A DNA stretch of 51,553 bases from Candidatus Omnitrophota bacterium (lineage in GTDB: Bacteria > Omnitrophota > Gorgyraeia > Duberdicusellales > 4484-171), in NCBI GenBank assembly GCA_018826075.1, contig JAHKAJ010000026.1, positions 1 through 51,553 on the forward strand, given 5' to 3'. The notes below the pieces were generated by a model. It was not told where the DNA came from. It searched no databases and saw only the letters and a list, made by a program, of their open reading frames with translations. Made by a program: the position numbers and the translations under genes. Below, piece after piece: positions 15,608 through 22,293 of this stretch (positions are counted from its first letter, which is position 1; each line of letters starts with the position of its first letter).

Positions 15608-15613
15608 TTAACC

Positions 15614-16249
15614 ATGAAGAGAGGATTTACTCTCATCGAGCTGATTGTAGTTATTGCCATTATTGCTATTCTTGCCGCCATTATCGCCCCCAATGCCTTT
15701 CGAGCTATTGAAAAGGCCAAAATTGCCCGAACCTTAGCTGAGCTTAAAATTATTAAGAAATCTTTCCTGACCTTTCGGGTTGATACTGGCAAATGGCCAT
15801 TTGCCTCCTTATTTGGCCTAGGTTGCTTGCCTAATTATATTCAAAACAGCACAAATCCGCTATTAAGTGATCCGGGTGCAACAGGTTGGGATGGGCCTTA
15901 TTTAAACGGCCCAGCAACAAGTTCTTTAATGATCGTTCGTCTTGGTACTGGTGGCCAGCCTTACACCGGCATATACTATATAGCAGAGGGAAGCTTATCG
16001 TCTCCCTGTTGCGACAACCAATGGTGTATAGATTTTTATTCAACTTTTGATTTAGATAGCGATGGGGTGAAGGATACTACAGATGCGGTATGTGTTGCTA
16101 TCAATGGGTTTGCTAATGAACGTCAAGTGATTACTTTAGACTCAATGATAGACCCTGAAGGAAAAAACGCTTATGAAGGCATGATGAATACTTATTGGTA
16201 TACAGACGGTTCAGCGGCTTTATACGTTGGTGAACCAAAGCCGTATTAG
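15614..16249 (+). CDS. Type II secretion/type IV pilin-like pseudopilin (GspG-like) 1
   Basis: Secreted or inner-membrane pilin-like protein of 211 residues. The class III signal MKRG is followed by FTLIELIVVIAIIAILAAII, with Gly at -1 and the conserved Glu at +5, so a prepilin peptidase should cleave after Gly4. The C-terminal domain carries GWDGPYLNGP, typical of GspG-type proteins, and a calcium-site-like DLDSDGVKDTTD stretch. Pseudopilin 2 follows after 37 nt. It may belong to a secretion or DNA-uptake pilus; the neighbouring dprA and comM fit the latter, by inference. Confidence 0.85.
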   Translation: MKRGFTLIELIVVIAIIAILAAIIAPNAFRAIEKAKIARTLAELKIIKKSFLTFRVDTGKWPFASLFGLGCLPNYIQNSTNPLLSDPGATGWDGPYLNGPATSSLMIVRLGTGGQPYTGIYYIAEGSLSSPCCDNQWCIDFYSTFDLDSDGVKDTTDAVCVAINGFANERQVITLDSMIDPEGKNAYEGMMNTYWYTDGSAALYVGEPKPY

Positions 16250-16286
16250 AAATATCTAGCAACTTAATTTCCTTAAAGAGAGCAAA

Positions 16287-16874
16287 GTGAAAAAGTCATT
16301 CACCCTTATCGAACTAATCGTAGTCATCGCCATCATCGCTATTCTTGCTGCGATTATCGCTCCTAATGCCTTTAAGGTTATTGAGAAGGCGAATCGTTCG
16401 GCTACTATCGCTGATTTTCGCACCATTAAGACCGCTTCGATGGCTTTTTATGCTGATACTGGTAATTGGCCGGTTGATGATTGCGAAGAAGCCCTTTTAA
16501 AAAATCAGAATAACACTACTGTTTGTGCTGATATTAATGGGGGAGGCATTTCTGGTTGGGATGGCCCTTATATTGAAATGTGGCCGGCTAAGACCCGTTG
16601 GGGAGGTGTTTACAACTTAACTAATGATGTTGGAGTCAACTGGTCGATTATGGATGCTACCGGTAGCTTTAATCCTCCCAGCTCAAGGTATATCACCATA
16701 AACAGTACGCCGCTAGAGACAATTAAGAAGTTGGATATCCAGATTGACGGTGAGTCTTCGAATGCGACATGTGTTGCTGATGGCCCGGGCCGGGCTTGCG
16801 GCCAGCATCGTTGGAATGCTACTTCATATTCGCAATACATGTTGATTTCTACCGAGTCCTCGGTTTTTAATTAA
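16287..16874 (+). CDS. Type II secretion/type IV pilin-like pseudopilin 2
   Basis: Pilin-like protein of 195 residues, a paralogue of the gene just upstream. The start is GTG at 16287 after AGAGAG. The signal is MKKS followed by FTLIELIVVIAIIAILAAII. The residue at -1 is Ser instead of the usual Gly, while Glu at +5 is kept. A GWDGPYIEMWP segment matches the GspG domain. The N-terminal 30 residues are nearly identical to pseudopilin 1, but the rest differs. Confidence 0.85.
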   Translation: MKKSFTLIELIVVIAIIAILAAIIAPNAFKVIEKANRSATIADFRTIKTASMAFYADTGNWPVDDCEEALLKNQNNTTVCADINGGGISGWDGPYIEMWPAKTRWGGVYNLTNDVGVNWSIMDATGSFNPPSSRYITINSTPLETIKKLDIQIDGESSNATCVADGPGRACGQHRWNATSYSQYMLISTESSVFN

Positions 16875-16894
16875 ATCAGCTCAGTTATTTTTTA

Positions 16895-16912
16895 TTTCTC
16901 CGGCCGGAGAAA
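16895..16912. promoter_or_regulatory. Perfect 18-bp palindrome upstream of queF (candidate operator)
   Basis: The palindrome is centred on CCGGCCGG with arms TTTCTC/GAGAAA. It lies where the -35 region of the queF promoter would be, 6 bp before the -10 box. No T-run follows, which argues against a terminator. An operator role is inference. Confidence 0.4.
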
Positions 16913-16918
16913 GTTTGG

Positions 16919-16924
16919 TATAAT
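16919..16924 (+). promoter_or_regulatory. Candidate -10 box of queF
   Basis: Consensus TATAAT 8 nt upstream of the queF ATG, with no ribosome binding site between them. A -35 box is not obvious because the 18-bp palindrome occupies that position. No preQ1 riboswitch-like leader is possible in this space. Confidence 0.55.
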
Positions 16925-16932
16925 AGGGCCTT

Positions 16933-17364
16933 ATGATTTACCAGCAACGACCCCAAGATCCGGCTGAAAAAAAGGCTAAAAAGACTGCCGGGAAACCTTG
17001 TCTGCCTCAAGAAATCGACACCACTATTCTTGAGACTATTGACTATGAATACCCTAAGCGTAAAATCAACGTTGAATCAACCACTGATGAGTTTACCTGT
17101 ATTTGCCCTTATTCCGGCCTGCCTGACTTTGCTAATTTGACTATCCGCTACATACCGCGTAAAAAGCTGATCGAGCTTAAATCCTTAAAATATTACCTTT
17201 ATGCCTTTCGTAATGTAAAGGTATACAATGAGCATGCAGTCAATAAGATCTTAGAGGATTTAAACAAAGTTTTAAATCCTCATGAGCTTACTGTAACCGG
17301 AGAATTTACTTCCCGGGGCGGGATAAAGAATAAGGTTACCGCTGCTTATAAAGTACCCAAATAA
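16933..17364 (+). CDS. queF: NADPH-dependent 7-cyano-7-deazaguanine reductase QueF
   Basis: Reduces preQ0 to preQ1 in queuosine biosynthesis. It is the short unimodular type, 143 residues. The active-site segment FTCICPYSGLPDF puts the thioimide-forming Cys at position 58 and the general-acid Asp at 65, with the family spacing. The substrate motif ELKSLKYYLYAFRN and the ending LTVTGEFTSRGG also match. No other queuosine gene is in the window. It has its own promoter and a perfect palindrome just upstream. Confidence 0.96.
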   Translation: MIYQQRPQDPAEKKAKKTAGKPCLPQEIDTTILETIDYEYPKRKINVESTTDEFTCICPYSGLPDFANLTIRYIPRKKLIELKSLKYYLYAFRNVKVYNEHAVNKILEDLNKVLNPHELTVTGEFTSRGGIKNKVTAAYKVPK

Positions 17365-17391
17365 CCATACCGGTTTTAATTAAGGCTTAAG

Positions 17392-19128
17392 ATGAATAGT
17401 CAGGAAATCGCTGTTATTTTTCGGGAAATTGCCGAGATACTGGAGCTTAAGGGTGAAAATCCTTTTCGAATACGAGCCTATTTACGAGCCGCCGAAAGAG
17501 TAGAGCAGCTGGGTTCGGAGTTAGAAGTTATAGCTGACAAGGGGCAACTTACTGAGATCCCCGGGATCGGAGTTGACCTAGCTTCAAAGATCAGGGAATT
17601 GCTTTCTACTGGTTCGTTAACTTATTACCAACAATTAAAAAAAGAGATTCCCGAAGGCTTACTTAAAATGCTGAATATCCAAGGCTTAGGCCCGAAAACT
17701 GTAAAACGCCTTTATCAGGAGTTTAATATCGATAGTATTGAAAAGTTGGAAAAATATGCCCGTTCGGGTAAATTAGGCCAGATAGAGGGGATTAAGGAAA
17801 AGACTCAGAAGAATATTTTAAGAGGGATTGAACTTCTTAAAGAAGGTAGTTCTCGTTTGCTTCTTCCCCAGGCTATAAAAATAGCTGAGGATTTTTTAAG
17901 CCAGCTTAAGAAGTTAAAAGAAGTAGAAAAGATAGAGGTAGGCGGGTCTTTACGCCGCCAGAAAGAAACCGTAAGAGATATTGATATCTTGGTTGCTTCG
18001 TCAAAACCTTTAACAGTTATTGAAAAGTTTACCAGATTAGCGCCGGTTAAAGAAATTTTAAGCCACGGTGAAACCAAAGCTTCAGTGATTGCCGGTGGAG
18101 ATAATGTCCAGGTTGATTTGCGGGTAGTAGATAAAAAAAGTTTTGGCTCAAGCCTGCTTTATTTTACCGGCTCAAAAAGCTTTAATATCGCCTTACGCGG
18201 TTATGTCCAGAAAAAGGGTTATAAAATCAATGAATACGGAGTATTTTCCGTTAATGTAGGGGCGCACAGCCGTGCGCCCAAGCCGTTAGCCGGTAAAACC
18301 GAAGAGGGTATTTTTTCTTTATTAAAGATGAGTTATATCCCTCCGGAGTTAAGAGAAGACCGAGGAGAAATCGAGGCAGCTTTAAAAGACAATCTACCGA
18401 AGTTGGTTGAGACTAAAGAGATGAAAGGCGATTTTCATGTTCACAGCCTCTATAGTGATGGAAAAAATACGATTCAGGAGATGGCTGAAGCTGCCCAAAA
18501 GCGTGGCTATAAATATCTGGGGATTTCTGATCATTCGCAGAGCTTAAAAGTCGCCGGCGGCTTATCAATAAAAGAGCTTAAAGACAGTATCGAAGAGATA
18601 GAGAAAATTAACCGGAAATTAAAAGGAATAAAAGTATTAGCCGGTACAGAAGTTGATATTTTAGCCGAAGGTGGTATTGACTATCCGGAGAGCATTTTAA
18701 AAGAGCTTGATTTTGTGATCGCGGCCATTCACAGTGGGTTTAAACAGCCTAAAGCCAAACAGACCAAACGGATTATTTCGGCCTGTAAAAATAAATACGT
18801 TAATTTTATCGCTCATCCTACCGGCGGCCTTTGGGGGGTGCGTGATCCTTACCAGATCGATTTAGAGGAGGTTTTAAAGGCAGCTTCTGACTATGGGGTA
18901 GCTTTGGAGATCAACTGTCATCCCGAAAGATATGATTTAAACGATATCAGTGCAATGCAGGCAAAACAGCGGGGAGTAAAACTGGCTTTAAATACCGATT
19001 CCCATTCAGTTGAGCAGTTGCAGTTAATTGATTTAGGTATTAGCGTTGCCCGTCGAGCCTGGCTTACCAGTAGCGACATTGTAAATTGCATGAGTTTAGG
19101 AGAACTAGAAAAATGGTTAAAAAAATAA
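17392..19128 (+). CDS. polX: DNA polymerase X family with PHP domain, carrying an in-frame palindrome
   Basis: Repair polymerase of the bacterial PolX type, 578 residues. Helix-hairpin-helix repeats occupy about residues 1-130 (TEIPGIGVDLASKI, IQGLGPKTVKRLY). The nucleotidyltransferase site is VGGSLRRQKETVRDIDILV at about 183-201, and YFTGSKSFNIALRG follows. A C-terminal PHP phosphoesterase starts near 345 (GDFHVHSLYSDGK) and includes IAHPTGG and ALNTDSH. A GTAG-type palindrome (18256-18279) is translated as VGAHSRAP at residues 289-296, in the linker between polymerase and PHP domains. It overlaps apbE slightly. Confidence 0.95.
   Translation: MNSQEIAVIFREIAEILELKGENPFRIRAYLRAAERVEQLGSELEVIADKGQLTEIPGIGVDLASKIRELLSTGSLTYYQQLKKEIPEGLLKMLNIQGLGPKTVKRLYQEFNIDSIEKLEKYARSGKLGQIEGIKEKTQKNILRGIELLKEGSSRLLLPQAIKIAEDFLSQLKKLKEVEKIEVGGSLRRQKETVRDIDILVASSKPLTVIEKFTRLAPVKEILSHGETKASVIAGGDNVQVDLRVVDKKSFGSSLLYFTGSKSFNIALRGYVQKKGYKINEYGVFSVNVGAHSRAPKPLAGKTEEGIFSLLKMSYIPPELREDRGEIEAALKDNLPKLVETKEMKGDFHVHSLYSDGKNTIQEMAEAAQKRGYKYLGISDHSQSLKVAGGLSIKELKDSIEEIEKINRKLKGIKVLAGTEVDILAEGGIDYPESILKELDFVIAAIHSGFKQPKAKQTKRIISACKNKYVNFIAHPTGGLWGVRDPYQIDLEEVLKAASDYGVALEINCHPERYDLNDISAMQAKQRGVKLALNTDSHSVEQLQLIDLGISVARRAWLTSSDIVNCMSLGELEKWLKK
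18256..18279. repeat. GTAG-type palindrome inside polX
   Basis: GTAGGGGCGCAC, a 4-nt loop AGCC, then GTGCGCCC. The inner stem is CAC/GTG. It is translated in the V-G-A codon phase, as in recO. The final CTAC of the consensus has decayed. Confidence 0.9.
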
Positions 19129-20069
19129 AAATTGTTTTTATTTCTATGATTTTAGGTTTGATCTTTATTTCCTGCACCCGGCCGCTGCATAAGAACACTT
19201 TTGTGGTTGCCGGAACCTATTTAGAGGTAACTTCACCCGACAAAAGAGCTGCCGGAATTGCTTATCAGGAGTTTAAGCGCTTGGAAGGAATTTTTAATAA
19301 TTACGATCCGGATTCAGAAGTTTCCCGTTTGAATAAAACCTACCTTGAGCCATTCAAAGCCTCGGATGATTTAATTGCTGTTTTAAAACTGTCCCGGGAG
19401 ATTTATGATTTGACTTCCGGGGTTTTTGACGTCAGCCAGGGGGTTTTATATGGTTTTTGGAAAGGGCTGTTTGCTAAAGGCAAGATAAACGCTCTGCCGG
19501 CAAAGGAACTGATAGAGCAGATTAAAAACTCCGCAGGTATGGAGGGTATTAAGGTAGATTTTGAAAATAGAACTGTGACTATAGATGAAGTCGGGATAGC
19601 GATTGATTTAGGAGCAGTGGCTAAAGGTTATATGGTGGATGAGGCAGTAGCCAGGTTAAAAGAAAAAGGCATAACCAGTGCTTTGATCAATGCCGGCGGC
19701 GATATGCACTGCTTGGGTAAAAATCGCGGTAAACCCTGGAAGGTAGGGATCAGAGATCCTAAAAAAAGAAATTCCCTAGGGGCGAATAATTATCCGCCCC
19801 TCCAATTAGTCGATCAGGCCGTGGCCACCTCCGGTAATTATGAGCAGTTTTTTGACTATCAGGGTAAGCGTTATTCCCATCTGGTTGACCCGCGTACCGG
19901 CTACCCGGTTGTTACCGACATAATCAGTGTCAGCGTGGTCAGTGAAACCTGTGCAGTCGCCGACAGCCTGGCTACAGCATTTTTTATTCTGGGAAAAGAG
20001 TCAGCCGATAAAATTCTTGCCAAAAATCCCTTAATGGCGAGAATATTGGTAGTGAGCCAAGATGAATAA
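19113..20069 (+). CDS. apbE: FAD:protein FMN transferase (lipoprotein), carrying an in-frame palindrome
   Basis: Attaches FMN covalently to flavoproteins outside the cytoplasm. The N-terminus is a lipoprotein signal (MVKKIKIVFISMILGLIFIS then Cys21). The ApbE core is clear: YDPDSEVSRLN, IDLGAVAKGYMVDEAV, LINAGGDMHCLG, and SHLVDPRTGYP. The ATG at 19113 was chosen because AGGAGA lies 9 nt upstream; an in-frame ATG at 19086 would lack this. A GTAG-related palindrome (19778-19801) encodes LGANNYPPL between IRDPKKRNS and QAVATSGNYEQFF, a loop where relatives are shorter. It has 318 residues and overlaps panB by 8 bp. Confidence 0.94.
   Translation: MVKKIKIVFISMILGLIFISCTRPLHKNTFVVAGTYLEVTSPDKRAAGIAYQEFKRLEGIFNNYDPDSEVSRLNKTYLEPFKASDDLIAVLKLSREIYDLTSGVFDVSQGVLYGFWKGLFAKGKINALPAKELIEQIKNSAGMEGIKVDFENRTVTIDEVGIAIDLGAVAKGYMVDEAVARLKEKGITSALINAGGDMHCLGKNRGKPWKVGIRDPKKRNSLGANNYPPLQLVDQAVATSGNYEQFFDYQGKRYSHLVDPRTGYPVVTDIISVSVVSETCAVADSLATAFFILGKESADKILAKNPLMARILVVSQDE
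19778..19801. repeat. GTAG-type palindrome inside apbE
   Basis: A 24-bp palindrome with one mismatch: AGGGGCGAATAA against TTATCCGCCCCT. The first base pair of the consensus has drifted (CTAG instead of GTAG at 19776-19779). The inner stem AATAA/TTATC differs from all other copies. It is read in the same codon phase as the copies in recO and polX. Confidence 0.85.
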
Positions 20070-20865
20070 AATAACCATAAAAGATATTATTAAAAAGAAA
20101 GGTCGCAGCAAAATCTCTATGCTTACCTGCTATGATTATTCTTTTGCCAAGGTTTTAGACGAAGCTGGTTTAGATATGATTTTGGTCGGGGATTCTTTGG
20201 CTAATGTAGTTTTGGGGATGGAGGAAACTCGCCGAGTAAGCGTAACTGAGATGCTTAATCATACCCGGGCAGTAGCTAAAGCAGTAAAACATTCTTTAGT
20301 AGTTGCTGATATGCCTTATACCAGCTATCAAAAAGATCCTAAAAAATGTCTTTACTACGCAAAGAAGTTTATGGCTGCTGGGGCTGATGCAGTTAAAATC
20401 GAATGGTTCCAAAAATGCCCTTATGTAGTCGAAAAACTTATTAAGAATAAAATACCGGTCATGGGCCATATCGGCCTTACTCCTCAAACTGCTCACCTTT
20501 TAGGCGGTTACAAAGTCCAGGGTAAAGATAAACTTTCAGCCGACAATTTACTTAAACAGGCTAAGCAGTTAGAGAAATTAGGAGTGTTTAGCTTGGTTTT
20601 AGAGTGTATCCCTTTGGAACTTTCCCGCCAGATCACTAAAAGCCTGAAAGTCCCCACTATCGGCATCGGGGCCGGAAAATATTGTGATGGCCAGGTGTTG
20701 GTTTTGTATGATTTTTTAGGCCTTTATCAGGGCAAAAAGCTTAAATTTACCCGCGCCTATCTAAACCTTTTTTCTCAAGCCAAAACCGCTGTCCGCCGGT
20801 TTGTCCGCGAGGTGGAAAAAGGTAAATTTCCCAATAAATCTGAGAGTTTTTCTTTAAAAAAATAG
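20062..20865 (+). CDS. panB: 3-methyl-2-oxobutanoate hydroxymethyltransferase
   Basis: First step of pantothenate synthesis: transfers a one-carbon unit from methylene-tetrahydrofolate to 2-oxoisovalerate. The family signatures MLTCYDYSFAKVLDEAGLDM, LVGDSLANVVLGMEETRRV and VMGHIGLTPQTAHLLGGY are present. GIGAGKYCDGQVLVLYDFLG marks the C-terminal part. The 267 residues are the usual length. Translation is coupled to apbE by an 8-bp overlap. No panC or panD is in the window; CoaD, later in the same pathway, is encoded at 39309. Confidence 0.97.
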   Translation: MNKITIKDIIKKKGRSKISMLTCYDYSFAKVLDEAGLDMILVGDSLANVVLGMEETRRVSVTEMLNHTRAVAKAVKHSLVVADMPYTSYQKDPKKCLYYAKKFMAAGADAVKIEWFQKCPYVVEKLIKNKIPVMGHIGLTPQTAHLLGGYKVQGKDKLSADNLLKQAKQLEKLGVFSLVLECIPLELSRQITKSLKVPTIGIGAGKYCDGQVLVLYDFLGLYQGKKLKFTRAYLNLFSQAKTAVRRFVREVEKGKFPNKSESFSLKK

Positions 20866-20875
20866 CCTATTTTAA

Positions 20876-20907
20876 TTGACTCCTTAAAAATGTTCTGGTA
20901 ATATAAT
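20876..20907 (+). promoter_or_regulatory. Candidate promoter of the purine operon
   Basis: TTGACT (20876-20881) is followed by TAATAT (20899-20904) after 17 bp, overlapping a perfect TATAAT at 20902-20907 that would be 20 bp away. The purB ribosome binding site AAGGAGG follows at 20921. No purine riboswitch leader is present in this short gap. Confidence 0.5.
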
Positions 20908-20935
20908 AGCCTTGCTAACCAAGGAGGTTTTAGGG

Positions 20936-22228
20936 GTGATCGAACGTTACAGTCCCGAAGAAATCACTAAAGTCTGGAGCGATGAGGAAAAGTTTAAACG
21001 CTTTTTAAAGATCGAGGCTTTACTTTGTGAAGTTTTAGAAAAACAGGGCAAAATCCCCAAGGGCGTAAGTAAGTCTTTTTCCAAAGTAAAGATTTCAACC
21101 CAGGCAATCAAGCGGATCGAAGAAAAAACCCACCACGACATAGTCGCTTTTTTAAAGCACATCTCAAAACAAATCGGCGAAAATTCCCAGTATCTGCACC
21201 GGGGCCTAACTTCTTCAGATCTTTTAGATACCACTTTAGCTTCGCAGATTAAAGATGCTACCCAAATAATTCTTAAGGATTTAGACGCAGTTTTAGATGC
21301 GGTAAAGAACAAAGCCCTTAAATACAAAGATACCCTTTGTATGGCCAGGACTCATGGTGTTCATGCTGAGATTTACAGTTTCGGTCTTAAATTTTTATAC
21401 CTTTACAATGATTTAAGGGAGGAGCGAAGGTTGCTGGCTGAAAGCTTAAAATTTGTTGCCTGCGGGAAAATTTCCGGAGCTGTAGGTAACTTTGCTTATT
21501 TTGAGCCTAAAGTCGAGGAGTATATCTGCCGTAAACTTAAAATAAACCCGGCTTTAGTCTCAACCCAGATAGTTTCCCGGGAAAGGATAGCTTATTATTT
21601 ATCGCTTATTTCCCTGATCGGTTCGACTTTAGAGCGGTTTGCCACTGAGATCAGGCATTTGCACCGTAGTGAAGTCAATGAAGCTAAAGAGCCGTTTTAC
21701 AAGGGCCAGAAAGGTTCAAGCGCCATGCCCCATAAACAGAACCCGATTATTTGCGAGCGGATTTGCGGCCTGGCCAGGGTTTTACGGGCTAACATGCTGG
21801 TGGCTTATGAGAATATCAACCTTTGGCATGAACGCGATATATCCCATTCGTCGGCTGAGCGGGTGATCCTTCCTGATTCGACTATCGGCTTGGATTATAT
21901 GCTTAAAAAATTTAAGAATCTGATCAAGGATTTAACGGTTTATCCTGAAAATATGCTTAAAAACATAGAGCTGAACCGGGGGATTATCTATTCTCAGAAA
22001 TTATTGACTAAACTCATGGATAAGGGGTTTTCGCGTATCCGGGCTTATGATATTGTCCAGGGCATAGCCTTGAAGGTAATCAATAAAAATTCATCTTTTA
22101 AAAAAGAAGCTTTTGTTAACGCTAAGATAAAAAAGAATTTGACCAAAAATGAGCTTGAGGAGATCTTTAATCCTTATGCTTATCTTTCCAATGTCGATAA
22201 GATTTACAAGAGAACAGGGATATCTTGA
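20936..22228 (+). CDS. purB: Adenylosuccinate lyase
   Basis: Acts twice in purine synthesis, releasing fumarate from SAICAR and from adenylosuccinate. The signature SSAMPHKQNP is at about residues 260-269. Other motifs are THHDIVAFLKHIS and YLHRGLTSSDLLDT. The start is GTG at 20936, chosen because AAGGAGG (20921-20927) is 8 nt upstream and the protein then begins MIERYSPEEI; an upstream in-frame TTG at 20912 precedes that site. Length is 430 residues. It leads the pur cluster. Confidence 0.96.
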   Translation: MIERYSPEEITKVWSDEEKFKRFLKIEALLCEVLEKQGKIPKGVSKSFSKVKISTQAIKRIEEKTHHDIVAFLKHISKQIGENSQYLHRGLTSSDLLDTTLASQIKDATQIILKDLDAVLDAVKNKALKYKDTLCMARTHGVHAEIYSFGLKFLYLYNDLREERRLLAESLKFVACGKISGAVGNFAYFEPKVEEYICRKLKINPALVSTQIVSRERIAYYLSLISLIGSTLERFATEIRHLHRSEVNEAKEPFYKGQKGSSAMPHKQNPIICERICGLARVLRANMLVAYENINLWHERDISHSSAERVILPDSTIGLDYMLKKFKNLIKDLTVYPENMLKNIELNRGIIYSQKLLTKLMDKGFSRIRAYDIVQGIALKVINKNSSFKKEAFVNAKIKKNLTKNELEEIFNPYAYLSNVDKIYKRTGIS

Positions 22229-22293
22229 TCGTTCATGTTAGTTGTTTCGGCCCGGCCGTCAATTAATCTTATTCATAAAAAATCTACCGATAG

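Noticed and set aside
16875..16932. preQ1 riboswitch before queF
   Set aside because: The promoter -10 box lies 8 nt from the ATG, leaving no room for an aptamer.
20866..20935. Purine riboswitch before purB
   Set aside because: The space between the -10 box and the ribosome binding site is too short for the three-way junction.
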